A DNA stretch of 29,253 bases from a virus. Where the stretch lies: IMG/VR virus record IMGVR_UViG_3300010392_000286, positions 1-29,253 of that record; one strand, 5' to 3'. The notes under the pieces were generated by a model, which did no database searches, was not told the origin of the DNA, and was given only the letters and a program-made list of their open reading frames with translations. A program made the position numbers and the translations under genes. This document shows, in pieces, positions 13,731-20,600 of the stretch; the stretch's first letter is position 1, and the number at the start of each line of letters is the position of its first letter.

Positions 13731-14876
13731 ATGGCTAACGTATTAACAGATTTAGCGGCTGACATCTATAAAGCGGCCGATGTGGTAGCTCGTGAGCAGG
13801 TAGGTTTTGTGCCTGCTGTAACTATCAACGGTAACGGCTCAGAGCGTGTTGCTGTAGGCGACACTGTTCGCTCGCACTTCACTCCTGCGGCTACTGCCAC
13901 TGACGTAACACCTTCAATGACTATTCCTGAAGGTACTGACCAGACGATTGCTAACAAAACAGCGACCATCACCAAGTCTAAAGCGGTTCAAATTCCGTGG
14001 ACTGGTGAAGATATGCGCCACGTTAACAACGGCTCAGGCTTCGAAACCATCTATGGCGACCAGATTGCACAAGCCATGCGAACTCTGTGTAACGAAGTTG
14101 AGGCTGACCTGTGGACCGAAGCTTATCAAAACGCATCACGCGCTGTAGGCACTGCCGGTACTACTCCATTCGGCTCAAACCACCACGTTATTAACGAAGC
14201 ACGCCAAATCCTAGTGGATAACGGCGCGCCAACGTTTGACGGCATGGTGTCGATGGTAATGAATACCACGGCTGGAACCAACCTGCGCAACCTGTCTAAC
14301 CTGTACAAGGTAAACGAAGCTGGCTCTGAATCTCTGCTGCGTCAAGGCGTACTACAAGATATTTCAGGCGTAATGCTGCGTGAATCTGCACAGGTTGGCC
14401 TGCACACTAAAGGCACTGGCTCTGGCTATCTGGTTAACGGCGCACTGTCTATCGGTGATGAAACTGTAACCGCTGACACTGGCTCAGGCACAATCTTGGC
14501 GGGTGACGTTGTTACCTTTGCTGCTGATACTGATAACAAGTACGTTGTCAACTCTGCATTAAGTGGTGGTGACTTCGACTTAGCAGAGCCTGGATTGCTT
14601 GCTGCAATTGCAGACAACAACGCAATCACTGTGGGTAACAGCTACACAGGTAACGTTATGTTCCACCGTTCAGCGATGGAATTGATTGTGCGTCCGCCTG
14701 CGGTTCCAGGTGGCGGCGATGCTGCTGTAGATGCAATGCTGGTTCAAGACCCTCGCTCTGGATTGGTGTTTGAAATCCGCGTGTACAAAGGCTACAAGAA
14801 AACAATGTTTGAGGTGGCTTTGGCGTGGGGTGTTCGCTGCTGGATGCCAAAATATGTTGCAGCAATCCTTGGATAA
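13731..14876 (+). CDS. major capsid protein (P22 coat-like)
   Basis: 381 residues beginning 'MANVLTDLAADIYKAADVVAREQVGFVPAVT'. It contains 'AVQIPWTGEDMRHV', 'AMRTLCNEVEADLWTEAYQNASRA' (long helix of the HK97 fold) and a beta-rich middle 'GALSIGDETVTADTGSGTILAGDVVTF' (about 239-265), which corresponds to the insertion domain of P22-type coats. The C-terminus 'MFEVALAWGVRCWMPKYVAAILG' agrees with the P22 family end ('...i.ALwGv....p...g.i'). Codon use is biased towards common codons, as expected for the most abundant protein. Confidence 0.85.
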   Translation: MANVLTDLAADIYKAADVVAREQVGFVPAVTINGNGSERVAVGDTVRSHFTPAATATDVTPSMTIPEGTDQTIANKTATITKSKAVQIPWTGEDMRHVNNGSGFETIYGDQIAQAMRTLCNEVEADLWTEAYQNASRAVGTAGTTPFGSNHHVINEARQILVDNGAPTFDGMVSMVMNTTAGTNLRNLSNLYKVNEAGSESLLRQGVLQDISGVMLRESAQVGLHTKGTGSGYLVNGALSIGDETVTADTGSGTILAGDVVTFAADTDNKYVVNSALSGGDFDLAEPGLLAAIADNNAITVGNSYTGNVMFHRSAMELIVRPPAVPGGGDAAVDAMLVQDPRSGLVFEIRVYKGYKKTMFEVALAWGVRCWMPKYVAAILG

Positions 14877-14898
14877 TTTTATCCCCTAGTGATATAAT
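14870..14898 (+). promoter_or_regulatory. promoter of the HNH endonuclease gene
   Basis: TGGATA (14870-14875, within the last codons of the coat gene), 17-nt spacer, perfect TATAAT (14893-14898). The hairpin of the terminator begins at 14899, so transcription from this promoter would start inside the terminator stem and escape termination. Confidence 0.5.
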
Positions 14899-14922
14899 AG
14901 CCCTCTTTATGAGGGCTTTTTT
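14899..14922 (+). terminator. terminator after the coat gene, overlapping the HNH gene's Shine-Dalgarno
   Basis: AGCCCTC (14899-14905), loop TTTAT, GAGGGCT (14911-14917) and a run of six T (14917-14922) directly before ATG 14923. The right arm supplies GAGGG at 7 nt from that ATG, so the same hairpin both terminates read-through from the coat gene and hides the ribosome site. Confidence 0.75.
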
Positions 14923-15441
14923 ATGCGTGAAGTTGATATTGATTACTTAAACAAAATACTTAGATACGACCCAGAAACTGGCGACTTGTATTGGAGAGGG
15001 CTTGACCATAAGCCGAAATACATACAGACAAGATACGCCAACAAGAAGATATCAGGCTCTGTATCAAATGGATACAAGAGAGTAAAAATAAACGGAAAGC
15101 ACATATTCGCACACAGGATAGCTTTTGCTCTTTATTACGGCGCATTCCCATCTAAATATATAGACCACATAAGTGGCGACACTTTGGATAACAGGATAGA
15201 AAATCTCAGAGAGTGCAGCTTAAGCAATAATCAAAGAAACAAGAGATTAAACAAAAACTCAACGACAAAATATACAGGGGTCGGTTTTCATAAAATGTCT
15301 GGCAGGTGGAGAGCTTATGCAAGCGACAAAGGTAAGCAGGTACACATCGGCAATCATGATGATTTTTACGACGCGGTAAAGGCAAGGGAAGAGTACAGCA
15401 TGAAAAACGGATTCACTAATAGACATGGCGCGAGAAAATAA
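14923..15441 (+). CDS. free-standing HNH homing endonuclease with AP2-like domain
   Basis: 172 residues. Residues about 60-105 hold 'HIFAHRIAFALYYG', 'YIDHISGDTLDNRIENLRECSLSNNQRN', the HNH_3 catalytic core: D81-H82, N90, N94 and the closing N residues. Residues about 115-160 ('KYTGVGFHKMSGRWRAYASD...IGNHDDFYDAVKAREEY') form an AP2-type DNA-binding domain, as in many phage homing endonucleases. Such genes spread by cutting alleles that lack them. It sits between coat and downstream head genes with its own promoter and terminator on both sides, an insertion in the late operon. Confidence 0.88.
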   Translation: MREVDIDYLNKILRYDPETGDLYWRGLDHKPKYIQTRYANKKISGSVSNGYKRVKINGKHIFAHRIAFALYYGAFPSKYIDHISGDTLDNRIENLRECSLSNNQRNKRLNKNSTTKYTGVGFHKMSGRWRAYASDKGKQVHIGNHDDFYDAVKAREEYSMKNGFTNRHGARK

Positions 15442-15445
15442 AGAA

Positions 15446-15469
15446 AGCCCTGCTTATGCGGGGCTTTTT
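15446..15469. terminator. bidirectional terminator between the HNH gene and cassette A
   Basis: AGCCCTGC (15446-15453), loop TTAT, GCGGGGCT (15458-15465, one G-T pair) and TTTTT on the plus strand; on the minus strand the hairpin is followed by TTTCTTTATTTT. It lies across the stop codon of the leftward gene ending at 15454, so it serves both converging transcripts. Confidence 0.75.
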
Positions 15470-15741
15470 GTTATGCTTGCATTGTAATGGAGTAGTGGCG
15501 GCAACCCTTCATCAAGCTCCACATAGTGCCACATTTTGTTGAGATAGAAATAGTGTCGCTTGCCCTTTCCAATCTGCTTGATGCGCGCTTCCCAGTACGG
15601 GACATCTATTGATCTCCATGTGCCGCCATCAAAGCTGGATACACCACCACTTACTCCACTTGCACTTATCCACTCGCCGCCATAACCGCCACCGTAATGA
15701 TTTGCGACTTCCACGCCGTTTACTGCTATTTCTTTAAACAT
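15454..15741 (-). CDS. cassette A gene 4: hypothetical protein (95 aa)
   Basis: ATG 15741 overlaps the stop of the upstream leftward gene by one base (TGATG). Glycine- and aromatic-rich: 'NHYGGGYGGEWISASGVSGG' then 'WEARIKQIGKGKRHYFYLNKMWHYVELDEG'. Predicted beta-rich and soluble, with no recognised family. Last gene of the leftward cassette; its 3' end lies in the bidirectional terminator. Confidence 0.6.
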   Translation of the reverse strand: MFKEIAVNGVEVANHYGGGYGGEWISASGVSGGVSSFDGGTWRSIDVPYWEARIKQIGKGKRHYFYLNKMWHYVELDEGLPPLLHYNASITKSPA

Positions 15742-15902
15742 CACTTGCCATCCCTATCCTTTAATGCCCAAACAAGCCTTTCTAGCTCACCAAGGCTAAA
15801 ATGACCACTAAGACATATGTCGTCCAAATCTTCCGCGTCAATATGCGGAATGCTTGATTCGTGCAAATCTCTGAATACGTATTCGTAATCTTCCTCGCTC
15901 AT
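15741..15902 (-). CDS. cassette A gene 3: small acidic protein (53 aa)
   Basis: ATG 15902 lies 9 nt after GAGGG on the minus strand. Acidic helical product (MSEEDYEYVFRDLHESSIPH, then EDLDDICLSGHFSLGELERLVWALKDRDGK). It overlaps both neighbours by 1-4 nt. No family recognised. Confidence 0.6.
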   Translation of the reverse strand: MSEEDYEYVFRDLHESSIPHIDAEDLDDICLSGHFSLGELERLVWALKDRDGK

Positions 15903-16072
15903 TGCTTGCCACCCTCTACACAAACGTATCCAATTAAGGCTCTAGCTATCTCGCCTTCACACCCAATTGCCGCATCAAAGTAAAAATACAAATTAATCGT
16001 TATAGGTATAATTATTACCGCAGCAATTAAAGCCGCGTATGCTTTCTTGCCTAATTTGTTTATCCAATCCAT
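15899..16072 (-). CDS. cassette A gene 2: small single-pass membrane protein (57 aa)
   Basis: Minus-strand ATG at 16072 overlaps the upstream stop, and its own stop overlaps the next ATG (ATGA). Basic N-terminus (MDWINKLGKKAY) followed by one hydrophobic segment, residues about 11-32 (AALIAAVIIIPITINLYFYF). A tail of about 25 residues contains two Cys (38 and 51). It looks like an uncleaved signal-anchor or small inner-membrane protein, possibly with a periplasmic disulfide. It is too short for most gene callers but has clear overlaps on both sides. Confidence 0.6.
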   Translation of the reverse strand: MDWINKLGKKAYAALIAAVIIIPITINLYFYFDAAIGCEGEIARALIGYVCVEGGKQ

Positions 16073-16353
16073 CACTTAACCCTCACTTTGTAGCCTAGTG
16101 CTTTGAAGTATTCAAACTGCAACTCAACACCATCCAAAACAAGCACATAACAATCTCTTGCTGGTGCTGTAAATTGGCCGCAAGACTTTTTCATTACGTG
16201 GTCATATAGGTGCGTAACTGTAATATCACCATTGTCATTAATATCATCTATATGAACGGTATGTGTCCAATCTTCTCTATCAATGAAGCCTGGTGTTCTG
16301 AATATCGCAATATCACCTTTTATTGGCTTTCTTCTTACGCCCCTTGCAATCAT
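16072..16353 (-). CDS. cassette A gene 1: hypothetical protein (93 aa)
   Basis: Start at ATG 16353, 6 nt after GGAG; a TTG at 16365 is upstream in frame. 'PIKGDIAIFRTPGFIDREDWTHTVHIDDINDNGDITVTHLYD' is beta-rich and recalls small SH3-like or hydrolase-like barrels ('GDi.if......wtHv.iv'). Cys62 and Cys72 are present, but no catalytic Cys-His pair in the right order can be shown. First gene of the leftward cassette, just downstream of the 16385-16422 promoter. Confidence 0.65.
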   Translation of the reverse strand: MIARGVRRKPIKGDIAIFRTPGFIDREDWTHTVHIDDINDNGDITVTHLYDHVMKKSCGQFTAPARDCYVLVLDGVELQFEYFKALGYKVRVK

Positions 16354-16384
16354 TCCATTCTCCAAATTTGCCTAAACTCTAGCC

Positions 16385-16422
16385 ATTATAGTAAACTGTA
16401 CGTAACAAGTGGGCTAACCAGT
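16385..16422 (-). promoter_or_regulatory. shared-motif promoter of cassette A
   Basis: Minus strand: ACTGGTTAGCCCACT (16422-16408), 17-nt spacer, perfect TATAAT (16390-16385); start codon 31 nt further. The -35 position reads CCCACT. The element ends 9 nt before the start codon of the rightward gene at 16432, so the promoter fills the whole gap between the divergent genes. Confidence 0.72.
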
Positions 16423-16431
16423 GAGGCTCAC

Positions 16432-16581
16432 ATGACAGAGCAGAAATCAAAGCAAACTCGCAAGCCAAGAGCATCAAAACCTAAGTCTGATTTAGTTAAG
16501 ATGGTGCGCGGTGAAAAGCAGGCTGACGTACACCCTGATATGGTGGAGTCATACAAAGCTGGTGGATGGAAAAATGGCTAA
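16432..16581 (+). CDS. small conserved phage protein downstream of the coat gene (49 aa)
   Basis: Lys-rich N-terminus (TEQKSKQTRKPRASKPKSD) and a conserved-looking end 'LVKMVRGEKQADVHPDMVESYKAGGWKNG'. Short proteins with '..mvr....a.VhPdmv..yk.gGW...' follow the coat gene in many phages. GAGG lies 5 nt before the ATG, immediately behind the shared 15-bp element. Role unknown, possibly head maturation or anchoring. It overlaps the next gene by 8 nt. Confidence 0.7.
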   Translation: MTEQKSKQTRKPRASKPKSDLVKMVRGEKQADVHPDMVESYKAGGWKNG

Positions 16582-17185
16582 CTACCCATCGGAAAATGGC
16601 CATTACATTTCGACAGGTAAAGACCCGTCGAAGTCTCGTATGGCTACTGATAACCAGCAGGCATCGTTTGAGAACAACTTACAGTTTAAGTTCTTCGACG
16701 ACTGCAGCGGCGCGGATGCTATTGCTGATACTGATATTCTCATCTATCGGTTTGCAACTGTTTACCCGCTAAAACTACAGCTACGCCTGATTAACGGATG
16801 GGCAGGTGGCCGTAAGTATATTGTTTACCCGTTCACCGGTAGCGAGACTATCGGCGGCGGCACGTGGACAGACGTAACAAGCACCAAAGTTTCGCCGATT
16901 AACAATGACCTATCTGTTAGTGGCTTGGCTTCGCACCCTACAAGCGGCGTGACCATTGAGAAGCGCCTTGCAACGTCATTCAGCACAACGGCACCAAAGC
17001 GCACAGGTACGTCTTACCTTGTGCCAACATCGGGCGGTGGTAGCCGAGCGACTTCAAGCTACACGGCAAGCGGTAATGCGTCAGGCGTGGCAGCGGGTAA
17101 TACTTTCCTGTTGGTGTTTACGAACATCAACGGCACAACAGATAGTGAATTTCTTTATCAACTCGAATGGGAGGAGGCGCAATGA
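16574..17185 (+). CDS. head-associated structural protein (203 aa), putative decoration or fiber
   Basis: ATG 16574 gives 203 residues; the longer frame from 16511 runs through the previous gene. Beta-rich, Gly/Ser/Thr-rich throughout ('GGTWTDVTSTKVSPINNDLS', 'SGGGSRATSSYTASGNASGVAAGNTFLLVF'), with 'KLQLRLINGWAGGRKYIVYPF' suggesting a jelly-roll or Ig-like surface domain. Its position between coat and connector genes, next to the beta-helix gene, suggests a capsid surface protein. Confidence 0.55.
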   Translation: MANYPSENGHYISTGKDPSKSRMATDNQQASFENNLQFKFFDDCSGADAIADTDILIYRFATVYPLKLQLRLINGWAGGRKYIVYPFTGSETIGGGTWTDVTSTKVSPINNDLSVSGLASHPTSGVTIEKRLATSFSTTAPKRTGTSYLVPTSGGGSRATSSYTASGNASGVAAGNTFLLVFTNINGTTDSEFLYQLEWEEAQ

Positions 17186-19092
17186 GCTTCAGGTATCGCA
17201 ACTTTAAATTAATCGGCCTGAACTTCTCAGGCATTCCGACCATGTGGTCGTACACCACTGACGATACGATTGCCCAGGTTACTGCTGAGGGGTACTTCGA
17301 CGACCCTCGCCTAGATGTTGAGCCGGTTGATATTATCAAAGTCCAGGCCTCCGACGGCCCCTATGAGGTGCAGTTGGTTGGGGGTGTAGCAAGCGTTGTG
17401 ATTGGCACTGTTGGTAATGAGATTAATATACTGCAATATGGCGCATCATCGAATGATATTGGCCCTGCCTTACTGAAAGCTTGGAATGAATTAAAATCAG
17501 TGGGCGGCACAATATACATTCCTTCTGGATTAGTTAAGAGTAGCCAGCAGGTTTTCGGCAGAGCATCGCAGACGGTAAAGATCGTATCTCAAGGATTATG
17601 TAAAGTTCAGCCAACTGAAAGTCCAATGGTTGGCTATATGTGGGAGTTTGACAATGAATCAGGCGTTACGCATGTTGAGTTTCATAATGTGCAAATCGAC
17701 GGGCAAGTAACACCAGGCTCAGACGCAAGCGCGAGATTTGTTTTTGATGGTGTTTTGGTTGGTAGCTCAAACAATCTAGTTGTGGACAATTGCTTCGGTA
17801 GATTCGTTGATGGGCGAGCTTGGGAATTCCGGCGTTGCCATAATTCAAAGATTGACATCAAGACCTACAAGTCAGGAAATGCGTCCAAGTCATCAGTTTT
17901 TCATACCGGCGACCCAGCGACAGGTGATGTTTTTAATGATGTTTTAATCTCAGGTACGGGCGAGAGAGATATTAACGGGTGGGCGTTCGAAGGTGGCACA
18001 TTATTGCGCACAAAAGAAGAGCTAAAAATTCACGGCTCCCCAGACTCACTCAGAGGGTTACAGATTCTAAGGGTTGCAGATTTTGACATCGAATGTAAGC
18101 CGACTTTGGATTATGGTAAGGACGGCTTTATATATGTTGGCGACTCATCCAATGCAGAAGGGTTAACGCTTGAGGTTGCGCAATCAGCGGGGAATGTGAC
18201 TAGGGGCACGTTGAAGGTAAACAATCACTATAACTGCAACTCTGTGTTAACCACTGGTAATGCCGACCTTGTGAAGATTGATTGTGGCACAGCAAACAGC
18301 GCTGTTATGGTTACAGGGATATTTAAGTCAATTACAAGCGCAGGGGCGACGGTTAGTGCAATCGGCTTGGATGCTGGAAACAATGCCGCATATATAGATC
18401 TCACCGGCGTTAGATTTGCTGGCGCTGACTCGTCTTTAGTTGTTAGGGATGGTAGAGCATCACAGCGAGCTATAGCAATGAGAGGTGTGGACCGTTCAGT
18501 AACAGGGAATTCTGATACGTTGCTGCTTTCATTCAACGGATATAGAACGGTTGGTGATACCGTCTCGTTTAACACTAGCGGTAATGGTGAGTTGCCACCG
18601 TTGAAATTTGAGACAACCTGCTTTGAAAACGCAGCGTTTGGCAGCTACGGTCAGCGCTTTGTCGAGTCATTCAAATTCGGCTCCACATCTGGCGTTACTA
18701 CAAGCGCAATTGTCGCCCCGTCAAAGTATTTGATAGCGGCTGCTGATTCATCTGGCAATCAATGCCCATCTGACCTAGAAAGAATACAGATAGGCGCGAC
18801 AGGCGTTACGGCATCACATGATGACGCTAATTTTTGGCGGGTCGATATATACCAATCTACAACGTTAGTTCACTCTCTCGCCGTGACCATGGATCCGTCA
18901 CCAACAAGCACAAGCGAAACGCCCGACAGGATAGCGGGAAATAGCACGAGAGGGCAGGTTATGGATTATTGGGAGAATATCGACACGAGATACCTAAAAG
19001 GAAATTTCTTTTCCATTGAACTTGTCAAGGTTGGCTCTCCTGCCGATATAGATGACTTAATGGTTACAACACAGTACGTGATTAGAACATAA
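17182..19092 (+). CDS. capsid-anchored right-handed beta-helix protein, putative head fiber
   Basis: ATG 17182 behind GGAGGAGG gives 636 residues. N-terminal module 'MSFRYRNFKLIGLNFSGIPT' to about residue 70 is a short beta domain. Then 'INILQYGASSNDIGPALLKAWNELKSVGGTIYIPSG' (about 78-113) is the classic entry to a pectate-lyase-like beta-helix ('...v.dfGA.gDGvtDdt.ai..A......g..v.ipaG'). Repeating beta rungs ('VEFHNVQIDG', 'LVVDNCFGRFVDG') follow to about 480. The C-terminal part is a beta sandwich-like domain ending 'DLMVTTQYVIRT'. The fold suits glycan binding or cutting; its location among head genes is odd for a tailspike. Confidence 0.7.
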   Translation: MSFRYRNFKLIGLNFSGIPTMWSYTTDDTIAQVTAEGYFDDPRLDVEPVDIIKVQASDGPYEVQLVGGVASVVIGTVGNEINILQYGASSNDIGPALLKAWNELKSVGGTIYIPSGLVKSSQQVFGRASQTVKIVSQGLCKVQPTESPMVGYMWEFDNESGVTHVEFHNVQIDGQVTPGSDASARFVFDGVLVGSSNNLVVDNCFGRFVDGRAWEFRRCHNSKIDIKTYKSGNASKSSVFHTGDPATGDVFNDVLISGTGERDINGWAFEGGTLLRTKEELKIHGSPDSLRGLQILRVADFDIECKPTLDYGKDGFIYVGDSSNAEGLTLEVAQSAGNVTRGTLKVNNHYNCNSVLTTGNADLVKIDCGTANSAVMVTGIFKSITSAGATVSAIGLDAGNNAAYIDLTGVRFAGADSSLVVRDGRASQRAIAMRGVDRSVTGNSDTLLLSFNGYRTVGDTVSFNTSGNGELPPLKFETTCFENAAFGSYGQRFVESFKFGSTSGVTTSAIVAPSKYLIAAADSSGNQCPSDLERIQIGATGVTASHDDANFWRVDIYQSTTLVHSLAVTMDPSPTSTSETPDRIAGNSTRGQVMDYWENIDTRYLKGNFFSIELVKVGSPADIDDLMVTTQYVIRT

Positions 19093-19335
19093 ATGCGACC
19101 ACTTATCGAACCATACCGGTTCGGTGAGATAGGCAGTACGCCGGACGAAATGACATACGAATGCTTTACGGTGCTTTCGTATTTCTGGCCCATGAATGAA
19201 GTGACTATACATGGGCTGGATAGGCAGGTTACACTTGGGCAGGCTAAAGCGTTACGTAAGTATTTACGTGACCAGGGTATAACAACAGTACGCTATGTGC
19301 GTAATGGTAGAGTGAAAATACAATGGCTACGATAA
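19093..19335 (+). CDS. hypothetical protein in the connector module (80 aa)
   Basis: ATG immediately follows the previous stop. 'MRPLIEPYRFGEIGSTPDEM' then 'VTLGQAKALRKYLRDQGITTVRYVRNGRVKIQWLR'. The second half looks like a small alpha-beta domain. Its position before a head-tail connector suggests a virion-assembly role. Family not recognised. Confidence 0.6.
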   Translation: MRPLIEPYRFGEIGSTPDEMTYECFTVLSYFWPMNEVTIHGLDRQVTLGQAKALRKYLRDQGITTVRYVRNGRVKIQWLR

Positions 19336-19682
19336 CAGTTTCAGAGGTTCGGGATTTTGTGCCTAACAGCCTGTCAGATGCGTCAATTCAAATGATTATT
19401 GATGTAGTCGACGAAGCGGATTCATGTATCACGACAGGCGGTTACAGTGACGCACAGGCGAAATTAGCAAAAATGTACGGCGCTGCGGCGATGATTGTGC
19501 AGCAGTCTGGCGGGCAGCTTTCCAGTCAGGCGAGCTTTACCGGTGATTCGGTATCGTTCGACACAAGCAAAGGCTCCGGTAATCAGTATCTTGATTTGCT
19601 TCAAGGTATGGATGCTGGAGCCTGTGTTCTGACTGCTATTGGTCAGGGTGGCACGTATCCTTTACAGATTCAGAGAGGGTAG
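19323..19682 (+). CDS. head-tail connector (adaptor-like) protein
   Basis: 119 residues. 'MATITVSEVRDFVPNSLSDASIQMIIDVVDEADSCI' fits the start of gp6/gp15-type adaptors: a strand-turn and then helices that count 'ls D..i...i..A...v'. The rest, 'DAQAKLAKMYGAAAMIVQQSGG', is the second helix pair. It would dock on the portal ring. Its 3' 47 nt overlap the convergent leftward gene ending at 19636. Confidence 0.65.
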   Translation: MATITVSEVRDFVPNSLSDASIQMIIDVVDEADSCITTGGYSDAQAKLAKMYGAAAMIVQQSGGQLSSQASFTGDSVSFDTSKGSGNQYLDLLQGMDAGACVLTAIGQGGTYPLQIQRG

Positions 19683-19851
19683 CTTTTAGGGCTGCCTCTA
19701 CTTTTTCTACACACTCTTCCGCGCACTTTAGCTCGGCAATAAGTTGCTCTTCACAGGAGAGTGGCAACGACTCTATTAGTTTCTTTTTGCTTTTGTAGTC
19801 CGCTATCGCTAGAGAAATAGGCAGCATCCTTAGTGGTGTTAAGTCAATCAT
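19636..19851 (-). CDS. cassette B gene 2: hypothetical protein (71 aa)
   Basis: Start placed at minus-strand ATG 19851, just after AAAGG and overlapping the upstream stop by 8 nt; the frame is open further up. Helical product with 'LIESLPLSCEEQLIAELKCAEECVEKVEAALKATL' (two Cys pairs three to four residues apart), probably a coiled coil. The 3' end runs antisense into the connector gene, so its tail is less certain. Confidence 0.5.
   Translation of the reverse strand: MIDLTPLRMLPISLAIADYKSKKKLIESLPLSCEEQLIAELKCAEECVEKVEAALKATLSESVKDTCHPDQ
19674..19706. terminator. weak hairpin at the left end of cassette B
   Basis: AGAGG and AGC (19674-19683, two unpaired bases between) pair with GCT and CCTCT (19691-19699), followed by C and TTTTT at 19702-19706. 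The imperfect 8-bp stem straddles the connector stop codon. On the plus strand it could attenuate late transcription before the cassette. Confidence 0.4.
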
Positions 19852-20182
19852 TACCTTTGACCTCTCGCACTTCAATGATATTTCGATACATGCTAAAAAA
19901 CCCAATTCGCCAACCGTAAACCTTGGCGTTGTACGTCTTGCCCTCCTTTAGCTCGCCTTGAATGTCAGCGCTGTTAAACTTGAATCTGAATATCGTATCT
20001 ACATTCTTAAACACTTCAATGTCTGTAAATATCACCCATTTGCTCGACGTTGAATCCCCGCTTCCGGTTACAATGCGCTCCTTACTTTCAACGGTAAATG
20101 TTACATAATCCTCTGTGCCAAAGTTATACAAAGCCGAAATTGCAAAAAAGAATAAAAATATTCCTGTGTAAATTTTACCCAT
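19844..20182 (-). CDS. cassette B gene 1: membrane-anchored small protein (DUF1523-like pattern)
   Basis: Start at ATG 20182, 6 nt after GGAG, gives 112 residues. A signal-anchor (residues about 2-22, GKIYTGIFLFFFAISALYNF) is followed by 'YVTFTVESKERIVTGSGDSTSSKWVIFTDIEVFKNVDTIFRFKFNS' and 'LKEGKTYNAKVYGWRIGFFSMYRNI'. This strongly recalls small prophage or plasmid-borne proteins with 'k.ylift..EvfeN.Dsl...KfnS.d.yg.l..Gk.Y...vyG.Ri.flS.YrNi'. Those are membrane-attached with a periplasmic beta domain and unknown function. It is a likely lysogenic-conversion or exclusion gene. The exact DUF number is from memory. Confidence 0.65.
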   Translation of the reverse strand: MGKIYTGIFLFFFAISALYNFGTEDYVTFTVESKERIVTGSGDSTSSKWVIFTDIEVFKNVDTIFRFKFNSADIQGELKEGKTYNAKVYGWRIGFFSMYRNIIEVREVKGND

Positions 20183-20211
20183 GACTATCTCCAATTGTTA
20201 AAGTCAAATGC

Positions 20212-20250
20212 ATTGTAGTACACTATCTGTATATTAGTGGTCTAACCAGT
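20212..20250 (-). promoter_or_regulatory. shared-motif promoter of cassette B
   Basis: Minus strand: ACTGGTTAGACCACT (20250-20236), 18-nt spacer, TACAAT (20217-20212); start codon 29 nt further. The right edge of the element is 8 nt from the start codon of the rightward gene at 20259. Confidence 0.68.
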
Positions 20251-20258
20251 AGGCAAGC

Positions 20259-20600
20259 ATGAGCACAATTATCGGCCAATTCCCACAAGAGACTGTGACC
20301 ATATGGCGCAAATCCACTGTTGATACGTCATCGTCACCATACGGCGGCGGCTGGGATGCGCCTGTTACATTTGACGCTAGGTTCAAGAATGGTGGCGCTA
20401 TTCGCCGCGATGACGAACAGGAAGAGTTTCAGCCTAATACAACCTATGTAACCAAGTACGCCAGCGCACAGAAGGGTGATATGATTGCGGTGGGTGAGTA
20501 CGCTGATTCGTCTCCGGTGTCAGGCGCTGAGAAAATCGTCAAGGTGGAAACTGCCACGCCTTTAGTTGGCGGTAAAGATTATGTGTTGTTGACGGGATAA
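20259..20600 (+). CDS. head closure/head-tail joining protein, putative
   Basis: 113 residues beginning 'MSTIIGQFPQETVTIWRKSTVDTSSSPYGGGWDAPVTFDAR', a beta-barrel pattern shared by small head-closure (gp16/gpFII-like) proteins: 'vtl.r.........g.........a.v', then later 'kgd.i..g.y.......A..I..v........' . Position between adaptor and HK97-gp10-like genes matches a stopper. The stop and next start share an A (TAATG). Confidence 0.6.
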   Translation: MSTIIGQFPQETVTIWRKSTVDTSSSPYGGGWDAPVTFDARFKNGGAIRRDDEQEEFQPNTTYVTKYASAQKGDMIAVGEYADSSPVSGAEKIVKVETATPLVGGKDYVLLTG

